Below, in pieces: positions 34,971-46,080 of a stretch of 64,000 nt of DNA. Numbering within the stretch: the stretch's first letter is position 1; each line of letters starts with the position of its first letter. The notes below the pieces were generated by a model, which was not told the origin of the DNA, searched no databases, and saw only the letters and a program-made list of their open reading frames with translations. A program made the position numbers and the translations under genes. The DNA lies in assembly GCA_037176845.1 (NCBI GenBank), contig JAYKXP010000088.1:1-64000 (forward strand), read 5' to 3'. The DNA comes from Paramarasmius palmivorus. Lineage: Eukaryota; Basidiomycota; Agaricomycetes; Agaricales; Marasmiaceae.

Positions 34971-37357
34971 ATGCCCAAGACAACGACGAAGGCAGGACGC
35001 CCAAAAGCAAGCACAAAGAAGCCCACTGGAAGGAAGAAGAAGGAGACCAAGCCAATCGACGAGAAAACCTTCTATGAATTCACCGAAGAGGCGACTAAGC
35101 AAAAGAAGAAGCACACGAAAGCTGGAAACACAACCACGGCATATGATGGACGTGTTAAGCAAGCTCAAGAGTGGCTTGCGAAGTTCTGTACTGCAGTTGG
35201 AAAGGTTGAAGATGCAAGGAAGGCGCAGATAGATGCACTCCTTGAAGAGAGCCAGGACGTACTGGATACTTTACTGGATCGTGAGGACACCAGCTCAGAA
35301 TCTACTCATGAAACATTACCAGACAACTTTGCTGCCTCATTTGATGGTCCTCCATCCAATTCAACCCCGAAAGCAATTGCAATGTTTCTGTACATTAAAT
35401 GCTTCGAAGAAGACAAAGGAAAATCTACCGCATGGCAAATCTACTCTGCGATGCGACGGCACTACGACGATCTGTGAGTATTTTCCTTCGGACTTCTTTT
35501 GACACAAATCAGCTTGACACAAATGCTTGCAGTGATGGAGACACATACCGAGGCCCATGGCGTGAAGATAGAGACAAGAAGATCTGGGTCGGCAATCCAA
35601 CAAATGCGGCACTAGTACAAGACATGGTCAAAGCCTGCAAGAACAAAGACGGAGAAACAGAGCGTACTCACTCAAAGGCTATGTCATTTGAAGACATGGT
35701 TGCACTGTATGAGTGGTCGTGCAAGATGTGTCCTGATAATCTTCCAGTAACGGATATGGAATCTCTCACGCTGAAGACAGAACATCTTTCCTTTCGAGCA
35801 TTCATCAGCATCGCATTCACGCTATGGACAAGGTCTGTCTGCTCACCTATACTCTGCCTTTCAACTCTAATGCATTCTATTAGGAACTGCGAAACTTCTA
35901 GCCTCCGGGTAAAGAATGTTGACCGCAATCCTGAACCACGACTTGGAGCAACACCACTCGATCCCAAGTGTATCGTCTTTAGACTCTTCAATCGAAAGGG
36001 CTGGCAAAGGGAGAGCATCAACTCAATGGTGCGTTGATGAATTATATCTAAACGACAGCTGGTGATGTTTTGTTCACCTAGGCCACAAGTACCATATCTA
36101 CTCCTCTCCGAAAAATCCAGCAACAGATGCTTACCAGCGTACTCTTGTCTGGATGGATCACCTCGAACGTCAAGTCTACAAGCGGCACCTTGAACCTGAT
36201 GACTATCTGTTTCCGACTATTGGTGCTGGCGGTGCTGTGCAAGCAGCAGTTCCTGTGACTGCCGATACCGTACAGAAGAAGGTCAACGAATACGCCAAAC
36301 TAGCAGGGCTTCCGGGAGCTGGGAAATATACTACGCACTGTTTTCGGTGTGGAGGTGCTCAATATCGATGTATGTGGGCCCCTCCCGGTGAGCGCTGGCC
36401 ACTGACGGTTATTCGATGGTGGGGAGGTTGGGCACCAGGTGAAAAGGTACATCTTTCCGTCTGCTTCAACTTAGAGCAGTAGCTGAAACATCTTTCCAGC
36501 ATAATACACTGATGCTTTACCTGCTCGATGAGCTGCACACATATGAAACAGATTACAGCGATGCAATGTGTCCCATCAACCTTCAGAAAGATTCATCATT
36601 TCTCAGAGAAGCAGCTGCTTTAGCTCCGCTAAGGGCAGACGAAGCACGCATCATGCTTTCAGAGGCCATTGGTCAAATCACCCAAGTTATCCATGCTCAT
36701 GCCCATCACCACTCTTTCTCTCAGACTTCTCAGACGACGATGGCCGGAGCACCTTTACATCCAGTGCAACCAGTATCAATTCACTCGGCACATCCGGTTC
36801 CCATCAATTCATCTATCATTGTACCACCGCTCTCCTTTAATCCAGCTGCAACTGGGTATCAGACCTATTCCACAGCACCTTCACAGTCGACTCCAATTCC
36901 AGACGCCGAATTCTCAATACGCGTACCACGGATAACCTGCGGACGAGATGTGGCATGGGAGCAAGTTATCAAAGACTGGGATCAGCCAGACCCGACCCGG
37001 GAACACATGTACGCACTCAAGGACTGGAAGCAGGAGTGGATTGATCATCCGGCCTTCGCAATGCAATATCGTGATCGCCGTAAGATTGCCCTAGAATTTG
37101 TTGTCCGGTGCGAGATTCACTTTTTCCGAACTTCACTTTTTTACTAACTCACCATTCACAGCTTTGGTCGTGACAAGGCCCGGTTCTGTGCTGCATACCC
37201 TCAGTACAAGAAGGGTATCACCGCGCTCAAGAAGGCCATCCACTCGAAGCAACTGCAGGAGAACCGGGTCAAGTCAAGATGCAGCAAACTGAGGCGTGCA
37301 TCAGCAAGTGCCAGGTGCGCCGGCGGTGACAACCCATCAGACAGTATGAGTGATTAG
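34971..37357 (+). CDS. Tyrosine recombinase, about 702 aa
   Basis: Six exons (34971-35473, 35533-35832, 35884-36028, 36090-36446, 36500-37107, 37162-37357) give 2109 nt in frame. The N terminus is very basic (TKKPTGRKKKETKP), a likely nuclear signal. Residues about 55-215 form a helical core-binding part. The catalytic set is complete: R268 (TRNCETSSLR), H399 and R402 (HCFR), W430 (RWWGGWAPGE) and Y442 (LMLYLLDEL). A Ser/Thr/Pro-rich linker and a basic C-terminal segment (GRDKARFCAAYPQYKKG) follow. The exon 3/4 junction is irregular. The usual TAG acceptor (36081) would shift the frame, whereas AAG at 36089 keeps it, so either a weak acceptor is used or one base is lost. The spacing R-x130-HxxR-x27-W-x11-Y fits the tyrosine recombinase fold. 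It is not a recognisable DUF3435 Starship captain. Confidence 0.87.
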
Positions 37358-37485
37358 GTCTAGTTCATCGAATCATCTTGGACGTTACTACTTTAGCACT
37401 ACCTACTAATACTGACCTTTAATTGTGTATATATATCACGAGTGTCATCCGTACATTAGTCGCTACGCTAGTATACTACGCTTAT

Positions 37486-37605
37486 TTGTCCAATGCAAAG
37501 TCATTATGCAGTGATGAATAGAACTGATTAATCAAGCCATATATATATTAGTGGTAGCTACTACACCAATCTGTCCGAATGCAAAGTCATTATGCAGTGA
37601 TGAAT
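37486..37605. repeat. Short direct repeat in the right arm
   Basis: TGCAAAGTCATTATGCAGTG plus flanking bases (about 34 bp) occurs at 37486-37519 and 37572-37605, 86 bp apart, nearly identical. It lies between the recombinase stop and the right inverted repeat. Confidence 0.85.
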
Positions 37606-37980
37606 CCCTTGAGTCCCCAATTTCCGTCCAGCTATCGCAATTTCCGTCCAGCGATCGGATTTGGATTCCCTTTTCAAACAGCCGGACGACGAAATCTGCA
37701 AGGATCTGACACGCGAGGAACATCCGATGGTTTAGGGGAGGAGGAGCGGGCACGCGAGCCAAGCGACCATAAGCGGTCGGTTGCGGTCCCCTTGTGGGAA
37801 GATGGCCTTAAATCTTTCGACATAAGTAAAATAAACTGTACAGAATTGAATTGAACGTAGCTATATTACGGCTTTTCTTATTACTATTGGTAATAATCTG
37901 ATGTGCCTCATGTTCAATCCGGCTCAATTCCATTTTGATAAAGGTACCGATTAGTCATTACGAAAAAGGTACGGGAAGCG

Positions 37981-38074
37981 CATTGGAATGAGTCCGGGCA
38001 ATGGAAGCCCCGGCCATCCATTCCAATGAGATCTATTGGATTATCCATAGATCATTCCAATGCCCCTACACGGA
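37981..38074. repeat. Right terminal inverted repeat of the element
   Basis: Starts CATTGGAATGAGTCC and ends CCCCTACACGGA. It is the reverse-complement partner of 30723-30816 (85 of 94 identical). It carries the same three CATTGGAATG-type decamers. Confidence 0.85.
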
Positions 38075-38080
38075 CTATTG

Positions 38081-38087
38081 GAGGCGA
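38081..38087. repeat. Possible target-site duplication, right
   Basis: GAGGCGA, six bases outside the right inverted repeat, matching the left copy at 30710-30716. Confidence 0.5.
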
Positions 38088-39689
38088 ACGTACTGAATGC
38101 CTAACTATCCACTGGACCAAATGCCTGGCATGCTGTTTTGATACGATTCTCAGTGTCCTTCAAGTTGAAGACATCGACGAAAGTTAAAGGCAGGTCCGAA
38201 TGGTTCTACAGGCAGTGTGGTATTAGCGTAGCAGGGGTAGTTCGACGAAGCAGAAGACGCACCTTATTACAAACCAGGTTCAAGCTACTGCCCAGCTTTG
38301 CTAACCAGAAAGTGGATGTCGGTAATCCGCGGCCCAAAACTAGGAGACCTGTCGATAGGTTGTCTAGTACCTGCGGTTCTTCAGGCCTAGTCCCGTCAAC
38401 TTCCGATCCAACAAAGAACAGAGTTTGATAGAAGATGTGTTCGAGAACGGCTGGTGAGCAGACGAGTCGAAGTAGCTGGTACCTGTTCAATGTAAATATC
38501 AGAAGGTATCGTTTGGTTCGATAGCACGCACCTTTGCTTCTGAGTGTAAACGGACTATGGCTCCCAGAATCTGTAGTTGATGTTGTAGTACTGGTTCTAA
38601 TGCTTTTGAGTACTGGCCTACAGAAGGTACAGCGTCAGATACTCTTGCAAACAAATGTTCAGCAAGATAACTCACCATGTAGGGGGTGAAGCCTTTGAAC
38701 TCGTCGGTGATAGAGATGACTTGTCACTTGAACACCTGACCGTTCCCCGCAGTTCGAGTCCTGATATCAAACCTTGTCATAGCAAAGCAAACACGGGCTG
38801 ACGAAGACGTACCTTGCCATTGAAAAGGCTAGTATCGCGTGCCAGGGCATCTATCGCGAGCGATAACAGCAGGGAACAGTAGTTGAGCATGACTTTGGGC
38901 ACTTGTAAAAAGCGCATACCTCTGTTCTGGCAAAGACAATAATACGGTATCGTGCTTGCGTAGACAGGCGATGTCCCCGAAGCGGAGAGAAATTACTTTC
39001 AATGAGCAATTTAAACGATTCTGAGGGAGTGCTGTTCAGATAAAAGGGGAACACCAAGCAGTGAACTGCATACCAGATCTCATTTCTTTGCGTCTTCCAA
39101 GGTTCGCCTTTATAGCGTATCCTCTTTCATGACGCGTCTTACACCCTTTGAAGCATCAGTCAGTCTGATAAAAAAACGCGAACGAGATAATCCACCTTGT
39201 TGGTTCGAGATCCCGAGATGTGTCTACAGGAAAGGCAACGAAAGAGGTTTTTGCCCAGTCGTACTTTTCGAGGGACTTGAAGGATTTCGCGTTATAATTG
39301 GGGTTGTTTTGGTGTGTCTAGGTCCCGGAGTACCATTTGAAGGGTTCAGGAAGATTTTTGGATGGTGTGTAGGCACTAGATTTTGAGGTTAGTGATGTAG
39401 AGGTTAAACAGAACTTGGGGACGTACTACGTGCGACCATCTCCTTGGGCTGAGGCTTGCCCGAGTCGAAGATGGCGGAAAATCGACGCTATATGTTCTGG
39501 TTGAAGGCTGTCACCGGTCACCGTCCAATGGTAAGCGTAAATTCGTTGAGTGGTCTGTAAACTCACTGGCTAAATATCAGCCTCCCAACGCATTCATCTG
39601 GTCCAATTTCTTTCATATCCTTGCTCCGTGCTTTGAAGAACTCCTGATAGATGCATCGGTTGGGATGGATGGCCTGAAGAGCGCGATGA
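38088..39689 (-). other. Unrecognised, possibly split minus-strand gene
   Basis: Minus-strand frames such as 38206-38490 (YQLLRLVCSPAVLEHIFYQ) are open, and there are several GTxxGT...AG-like signals between 38490 and 38870. In that region short pieces read LNYCSLLLSLAIDALARDT and VISITDEFKGFTPYM. Together they suggest a multi-exon gene with at least one hydrophobic segment, but I cannot build a continuous model or name a family. About 39120-39690 shows nothing assignable. Confidence 0.25.
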
Positions 39690-40074
39690 TGGTGGTTTGG
39701 GAACAAGGTATCACGGCGCGTCTTTGCTTCTGACGACCATGTTCCTCATCCACTCCTCGCCTCCCTGCAAGCACACTCTTCCTGGTCCCCTTGGCTATCT
39801 CTCACAGAACAAATGAAAGGTACGTCTTGCCTATTTCAGTGTACCTAGTCGCTAATCCGCATCAACATGAACACCTCTGACGTGCAAGTTTGTGGTATTT
39901 TGCAGATTCGTACACACTCCCCCTGCCTCTCCTTCACCAATTTCCTTACCTTCCTCTCCGATATCTCCTCGCTCCCCACGAGAACGCCAACACCCCCAAT
40001 ACCAACCAAAAAAGTAATATTCTCACTCCCATCTTCACACTCCAACGTACACGCCTACGTTCCCTGAACGCAAG

Positions 40075-40620
40075 TTGAGTTCGAGGGCTTTACACGAACT
40101 TGCTCTACCTCCTTCGCCCTTTCCATCTCCCTTTTCCTCTCCTTCCCCTGCCCCATACTCGTCTGCTTCCACATACACCCCTTCTACCTTCTTCGCCGCG
40201 TCTTCCTCGGTGTTCATCGCAACACTGTTCTTCCCAACATGGTACCTTGCCCCTGTCCTCGCGTTCACGAATGCGATCTGGGGTATGAGAAGGGACGCGC
40301 CGGGGTATGTTGTGCGGTATCGCCGGTCGCTGCCTCTTGACTTTGGGGGTGTCGGTGTCGGGGTAAGGGGTGTTGGGGGTGTTGGGGGTGTGAATGAAAG
40401 GCAAGGAAAAGAAGTGCTACCCGTGGGTTCGGTAGCGAGTCATGTATATCTGGGTTTGGGCAGGGGGCTGGGTGTTTCTTTTCCCATCTCTGAGTCTGAG
40501 GGCGGGGGTGTAGAAGGGGAGTGGGTAGACGTCACTACACCGGAAATGAAGGAGAAGGAGGAAGGTGGCGTATGGCCACTTGCAAATGCCTCGCTGATGT
40601 ATAACGTTTCTAGATACTGA
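40075..40620 (+). CDS. Unrecognised ORF with one membrane-like segment
   Basis: An open frame of 181 codons. A Ser/Pro-rich start is followed by a hydrophobic stretch (VFIATLFFPTWYLAPVLAF), a basic patch (WGMRRDAPGYVVRYRRS), a Gly/Val-rich low-complexity part and an acidic end (TPEMKEKEEGGVWPL). The hydrophobic plus basic block is conserved in the decayed copy at 12551-13060, which supports real coding. The upstream boundary is uncertain; the first codons may be intronic, with acceptors available before 40100. It may be the C-terminal exon of a larger membrane protein. I cannot name the family. Confidence 0.4.
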   Translation: MSSRALHELALPPSPFPSPFSSPSPAPYSSASTYTPSTFFAASSSVFIATLFFPTWYLAPVLAFTNAIWGMRRDAPGYVVRYRRSLPLDFGGVGVGVRGVGGVGGVNERQGKEVLPVGSVASHVYLGLGRGLGVSFPISESEGGGVEGEWVDVTTPEMKEKEEGGVWPLANASLMYNVSRY

Positions 40621-41834
40621 ATTTCGCACACGTTAGCTACTAGAAAAGATTTTGACTTGGGCACTTTATTGTCGAACTCGATATTGTACACTTCAAGGGG
40701 CTCAAGACGTCTCTTAAGGATAAATAAAATCTAGCCGTTTTGAGAGCCCAGTACATTCCATCCGATTTGCAGCTTTGAATAGATTATCCTCTGTGGTGCG
40801 CGAATTAGCGCAACATGCGGAGCAGGTGGATTAAAACGACGTACTGTGGATGTCCACCTCCAAATCCTCAAGCAGGTGATAGCGTAGTAAACGTTGGCAA
40901 TAACGAGTCTTGACTGAATCATTAGCGGAACAGGCGAAAAAGGAACGAAAATGTTCACTCGATGTTTGCGTATAGCCCGTCTACGATTGAAGTCTGATAA
41001 GAAAATGACCATCCATCCGTGGGGTTAGCTTGCTTGAGTGCAAGAGGAGGTGGGCTTGAGGAGTTGATAGACGGGTAGGCACTGGGAGCGGCCTGAGCGG
41101 GACAGTTTGGCTTGTATTTTAAGGGTGTTGAAGGCCGGTAGTCTTGAGATGGAACAGTAGGCGTTCAAAATGTCGGAGGTGACTAGACTCTTGGGGATGT
41201 GAAGCTCTCTTTATCACGGCAGGGAGGCGTTCTCTTCTTGGTGAGGACGACATGTCGGTGCAGTTGTGTTCGGGACTTTGGTGAAGTGGATGCTGGTAAT
41301 GGCCGATAGAGCTAATGACTTTCGATGTCTTGCATAGCTCTGGAGGACGATTGGAGTGGACTGGAGTTGAGCTGTATGCCAATGGTATTGATATCGGCGG
41401 ATGAGAACTATTGAGAAAGCATATCAGCAAAAACAAATTCATCGCCAGCTAGAGTGAGTCGTACCGCTAATTCCATCCCATTAATTCGTTACAAGGGGAG
41501 ATAGTAGAAGAACCGAGATGATGGCAAAGGCCGATGGAGTTGGTAACTTTCGATGTCTTGCGTAGTTCTGGAGCACGGGTGAAGTGAACTGGTGTTGAGC
41601 TGTTGGTGTTGAAATCGGCGGATGAGGAGTAAAGACTATTGAGTAGCGTATTATCAGGAAAAACGAATTCATTGCTAGGTAGAGTAGAGTGAGTCTCGTA
41701 CCGCTAATTCCATCCCAGTAATTCGTTGAACGGGGAGACAGTAAGAGAACCGAGGCTGGCAGAGGAAGGAGAGGATAGAGAACCGTGGTTTAGATGCATG
41801 GTAGTACTGTAGATGGAAGCGTTCTGACAGCGCT

Positions 41835-41849
41835 CAGACGCGTCGCGAA
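41835..41849. promoter_or_regulatory. Shared MCB/SCB-like site, copy 4
   Basis: CAGACGCGTCGCGAA preceded by GCGCT, just upstream of the A-type plus-strand remnant. Confidence 0.45.
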
Positions 41850-41925
41850 TACCTCTTGATCATGAACCATCACCACCCCTAGCATCCCCACTTGCAACAC
41901 ATCTTTCCTCAACTGGCCGAACAAG

Positions 41926-43500
41926 ATGTCAAGGCAGAAAACACTCAAGAATAGGGCCCGTTTCTGGAAGAAAATACGTCGCCGAGGACTCATACGATTC
42001 CTGGGCTTGCTCACCGGTCAGTTCGTGCTCCTCTTCTATGGAGATTACGCTCAACTGATCTGTATGGATGCAGAAAGCAGACAAAACACATCTCAAGAGC
42101 TCGAATTCAAGGACTTTCGAAGAATGAAACTTTGAACTAGGTGTGTTCCTCCCTTCTCCAAATCGTGCTCCAAACTCACTTTTCCCGTGCCCTAGTAATC
42201 CAATTCGACGCGTAAAAATTCGGCTGCTTGTACAGGCATTCGGCGTCGAGTGTCAAGTGTTGGCTAGGAGCTTGTGGACCGGAAGGAAAACTAATGGTAA
42301 CGGTGAGAGCTAGCCTTATCCATCTGCCTTGCATTCTAATCTCTCGAGCCCAGAAATCCATCGCAAAGTTGGTACCTCAAGAACACTGTACGACATGAAG
42401 GCTCAGCAAATGGACTCCGAAGTACCGAAGATCCCAACCCCAGAGTACTGTATGCAGCGCTTGGCTGTCCATCCGATCAAAGACATTCAGCGTGTTGCTC
42501 AAAATACATGGGTGAGTACCCAACTACAGCCGTGTCTATACTTACTCATTGTGCCTTCATGCTGTTGCTCAGGGAGTTTACGCACCACCGTAATTCCAGG
42601 CTAGAAGACTACCTCCCGACGGTACACACTAGCACCGGTCAACTCGCTACCGACAACCACATCATCGAAAATTGATCTCAAGCATCCAGCGCAAAGCTAC
42701 CAAGAACACCTTTAAAGACTTTCGAACCCTCAGAAAAGACTCAGGGCAGAACGACGCCGAAACGACTTGAACCCATGATCGAGGAAAAGCGAGGAATGAC
42801 AGGCGACTGTGAAAATATCAGGTAAGTTGATTCCACGCACATTGAGACTAGTATTCTCATGACACTGGGCCTACAGGATACCATTGGCCGAATACAGCCC
42901 TTACGCCAGTTTTCCGGCGTGAAGAAACTGGGAATGACAGACAGAACGACTGTCGAATCGCCTGGTATGGCTCAAGCTGTTCAAGGAGGTGACGCTGATG
43001 AACCTCAAGATCCTAGAAAGGCAGGGAAGGATCCGGCGGATATGAATTTTCCGCGCCAGCCTAGCAAAGGCAATCCGAAAGCGTCAGGTGTGTTCATTTC
43101 CCGCATCTTCGAGTCATGATTGTCATAACATTCCAGTTCAGCACCAGCATCAACTCGCCGTGCGGGGTCGATAACTGCTAAGCAGCTCCAGGTCTCGGTG
43201 AATGAAACACGGTTAATGGGTTTCGAAGAGTTTGACCAGCTAAACTGCTGCGTCGTCGAGGGTAAACCTGGTTTGGAGGCCCAGATTGGAGGCGTCATTT
43301 CAACTTTGACGCATGGCGTCTGGGCTTTCTAGGCTGGGTTCACCCTTTGGATCCAGTCCCATGCTGCAACAACTCCAAGCTCATCAGCCTGCCATCAAAT
43401 CTCCTGGCAAACCCCAGGATCTCGGAAAACAGGCGAATCGCCGAGTAGATTATCGAGCCATTGGGGGTGACCCAACGAAGCAGAAGTAATAGGAAAGGAC
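41926..43500 (+). pseudogene. A-type gene remnant, copy 2
   Basis: The first exon is open (41926-42135; MSRQKTLKNRARFWKK, then RFLGLLTGQFVLLFYGDY, a possible membrane segment). It is followed by a GTGTGTTCC donor-like site. Later exon pieces (RLAVHPIKDIQRVAQNTW ending at a GTGAGTACC donor near 42510) and intron signals match copy 1, but the downstream frame is interrupted. The first exon may still be translated; the whole gene probably is not. The family is unrecognised. Confidence 0.35.
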
Positions 43501-44149
43501 TAGGTAAGTTTATTATCATGACATCGGTCGTACAGGGCATCATTCAACATCAACGTCACCTCTAGGAACCTCAAGACCCAATAAATATCTCGAAGAATCA
43601 AGTCCTGGAATGTGATCATCATTCGAAGAGCATCCCGAGGCACAAGGTTCGTCTCAGCAAGCAAGCTACTTACGTTCTTACTGATACATATCCGATGCTT
43701 AGCTGGCTCTTCTATTGGGTTATCCAAAGCTACGACAGGACGATACCACAGGGAAACAGATTTAAACTCCAGGAGATTCCTTGGTTCTCAAGGCTCCATG
43801 TTGGATGATGTAGTCTAGGGTGCACTCCACAACTCTCCGCTTCTCACTGTCGACATACAGGGTGATCAAGATGTCGCGGTACGAAGACGATACGTATCCC
43901 TCAAGCGCACATGGCCGAAGGGACTTCGAAGAGCGCCAGGAATCCGTACCTATAAGGTGCCTGTACCATGGGTCGATACACACAAAACTAACATTTTCCG
44001 GTCAACAGACAACGGAAAAATACATCCTCAACATCCAGAGCTTCGCCTCTTGAATCCGCACTAGCGTCGGCTATATGGAACATTGCATTTCTGCGGTGCG
44101 TGTACCTGTCGTATAGTTCTTATATGTTGCTGACTGACATTTACTACGA

Positions 44150-46080
44150 CAGGCCGACCGCACTGTCACAGGGTATCTACAACGACAGACCGCTCGCACT
44201 GGAGCTAATACTCGGGTGTTATCATATTGGTAGCTGAAAGAATATATTGCGGAAATGTACAGTACAAATCCTCAATCAGAGAAACCGGTATGTCTCACCG
44301 GGCATATCGCAGTTGAGGTATCCGACCGCCAGTGTATCTGCCCCTACTTCGCCCAGACGTGCCAGCATAATACTACGGGTTGAGTACGGGATGCTTTCGT
44401 TTGGCGTAAGGTAATCGCTCTATGGTTGAGGCAAGTGCTATCGTCCGCGGTAAGTACGACGAGCGTGTCCTAGGATATCGCACCGAGATTACAATGAGAT
44501 ATATCGATTAAGGATGTATTCAGATGCTTACCTTGATCAAGCCATATGGCACAGAGACACTCCCCATTTCGGAGAGGAAGAATAACCGGCGTTGGTCGGG
44601 ATTCAGGGTCTGCAAGTTGAAAGTTCTAGTCGATGTTGAATAGTCTAGATGGACAAGAGTATTAGCTCGAGTGGAGAGAGAGGGAGTAGTAAAAAAAAGT
44701 TAACAAGAGATATGCAACCTAGTGCATCGCAGCTCGGAGAAGAGCGCGTCAAAGTAACGATAGCGAAACACAAACACGTAAAGGAAAGCCGGAACTGAAA
44801 TAGCAGGTTTACATACCTAGAATATCTTCTGCGCAACAGCAGCCTAGGTTCTATCATCGTGTCTCCGTCTAATGGACCGTGTCTATGTCCGGTTTTAGTG
44901 TGTGCTATGTGATGAGGACAGCGTTCGAGGATTCCATGGGGGCTGCGGTAGCATTTGGTCAGTGTTCGTTCTTCGAACCAGAGGGCATACAGGATGGCGG
45001 AAAGAGCGGAAGATATTGGGATAATGGGGATAGTAGCAAAAAAGGTGCACATACTACAAAGAAACGATTTCCCAGGACATCAACCCAGTGGGTATTAGCA
45101 CTTCCGTTCCTGTACCTTCCTCTTTCGTATATGCTGGCACGAGATTTCAACCAGACGAAGAGCCGGTGTTGACGTTTCTCAAAAGGTTTCTTGTCGTGGT
45201 GTACCTATTACGACGAAAATTATACTGTGAGTATATGACTTTCGAGAGGAGATACGGGAGAGGGAGTACGCACGATGAATCATGCTGATAACGGCAATGA
45301 TGGCTGGGCTGGATGAGGCTGTATACGACAACTCTTGCTGAAGAGTCGGGCCTAGGATGCTCATATCAGCAAAGGACAATTGGCGGAGAAAGGGCGATGT
45401 CATACTCAGTCTGTGGTATATGGGATGTTCAATCTTGCAGTCTCCTAGTGTGCGCACAATCAGGTATTTAAGTTAAAGCCATCTCTGAGTCTACGCGCTT
45501 CCATCAGCCTCGCAAGAAGAAGTAGGAAGAGAACCGACCTGGCGAGATATTGAGCCCATTACCCCTTTCAAAAGGTGCCTGCTCAACCAGCCCACTGCTG
45601 CTCTTCTCGCTTGTTCTATTCGCAGCTCTACCGTTCAACCTGTAGTTTTCTCAACCAAACTTTATCTAGGTCTCTCGTGCCTTGGTGTGCTCGCGATACC
45701 TGGACCGCCAGATTCAGCGAGCGTATTTGATGAATGCGGGTTGTTGGAGGGAATCTTCATGGAACGGAGCGGATGAGGAGGAAGTTGATGGATGTAGTGA
45801 GGAGGAGCGTGCTAAGGAGGCTGGTGCGTAGAGATGGAGCAGTTGGATTTCATCGGTGTGAGCGCAAGATTTCTTCCGTGACCTAAAAGTAAGTAGCTTC
45901 AGATGTCGGATGGATTGCGGAGAACGGCGGTGTATAGAGAAGGTAGAAGAGAGCTGATTGGCAAGTTTCAACGTCAAGCGTAGTCTTGGTCCCTTGGATA
46001 ATGTGGGGCCCAACTGGCGTAGGCTGATGAATTGGGACAGAGGAGGAGGAGGCGTTGAGGTTGCTGTGTGGTGCACGGGA
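44150..46080. repeat. Duplicated block, D-type, copy 2 with right extension
   Basis: About 44150-45200 matches 17771-18800 and 50190-51200. About 45200-46000 also matches 51200-52000 (for example GTATATGGGATGTTCAA vs GTATATGGGATATTCAA). Minus-strand frames here contain FADMSILGPTLQQEL, which is shared with the 51-kb copy (FADMSTLGSTLQQE), so a minus-strand gene start is possible near 45370. Frames are otherwise disrupted. Confidence 0.5.

Larger units (their letters stand above)
30717..38080 (+). mobile_element. Candidate XPG nuclease + tyrosine recombinase element
   Basis: A 7364-bp segment bounded by inverted repeats (30723-30816 and 37981-38074; 85 of 94 bases identical when one is reverse-complemented, no gaps), with GAGGCGA on both sides. 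Inside are only two recognisable genes, both on the plus strand: an XPG/FEN1-type nuclease (32998-34731) and a tyrosine recombinase (34971-37357). The left arm (30817-32997) and right arm (37358-37980) are non-coding, with repeats and hairpins. Known: tyrosine recombinases move elements by strand exchange through a phosphotyrosine (Cryptons and Starships in fungi), and FEN1/XPG nucleases cut flaps and branched DNA. Inferred: the two act together in excision, integration or replication of this element. I do not recognise it as Crypton, Starship or Helitron2. Confidence 0.72.
39690..43800. repeat. Duplicated block, A-type, copy 2
   Basis: Partner of 11880-16450 (see that entry), in the same orientation, offset about 27.7 kb. 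It includes an additional internal repeat: the minus-strand region near 41260-41450 is partly repeated at 41520-41720 (shared CTTTCGATGTCTTGC, GGAGCACGGGTG/GGAGGACG). It is continuous on its right with the D-type block. Confidence 0.65.

Noticed and set aside
30717..38080. Calling the element a Starship
   Set aside because: Starships have a DUF3435-type captain at the 5' end and usually tens of kilobases of cargo. Here the recombinase is the second gene, the termini are long inverted repeats, and there is no cargo. I could not match the DUF3435 pattern by eye.
30717..38080. Calling the element a Helitron2/Helentron because of the FEN1-like gene
   Set aside because: No Rep HUH motif or Pif1-like helicase frame is present anywhere between the inverted repeats.
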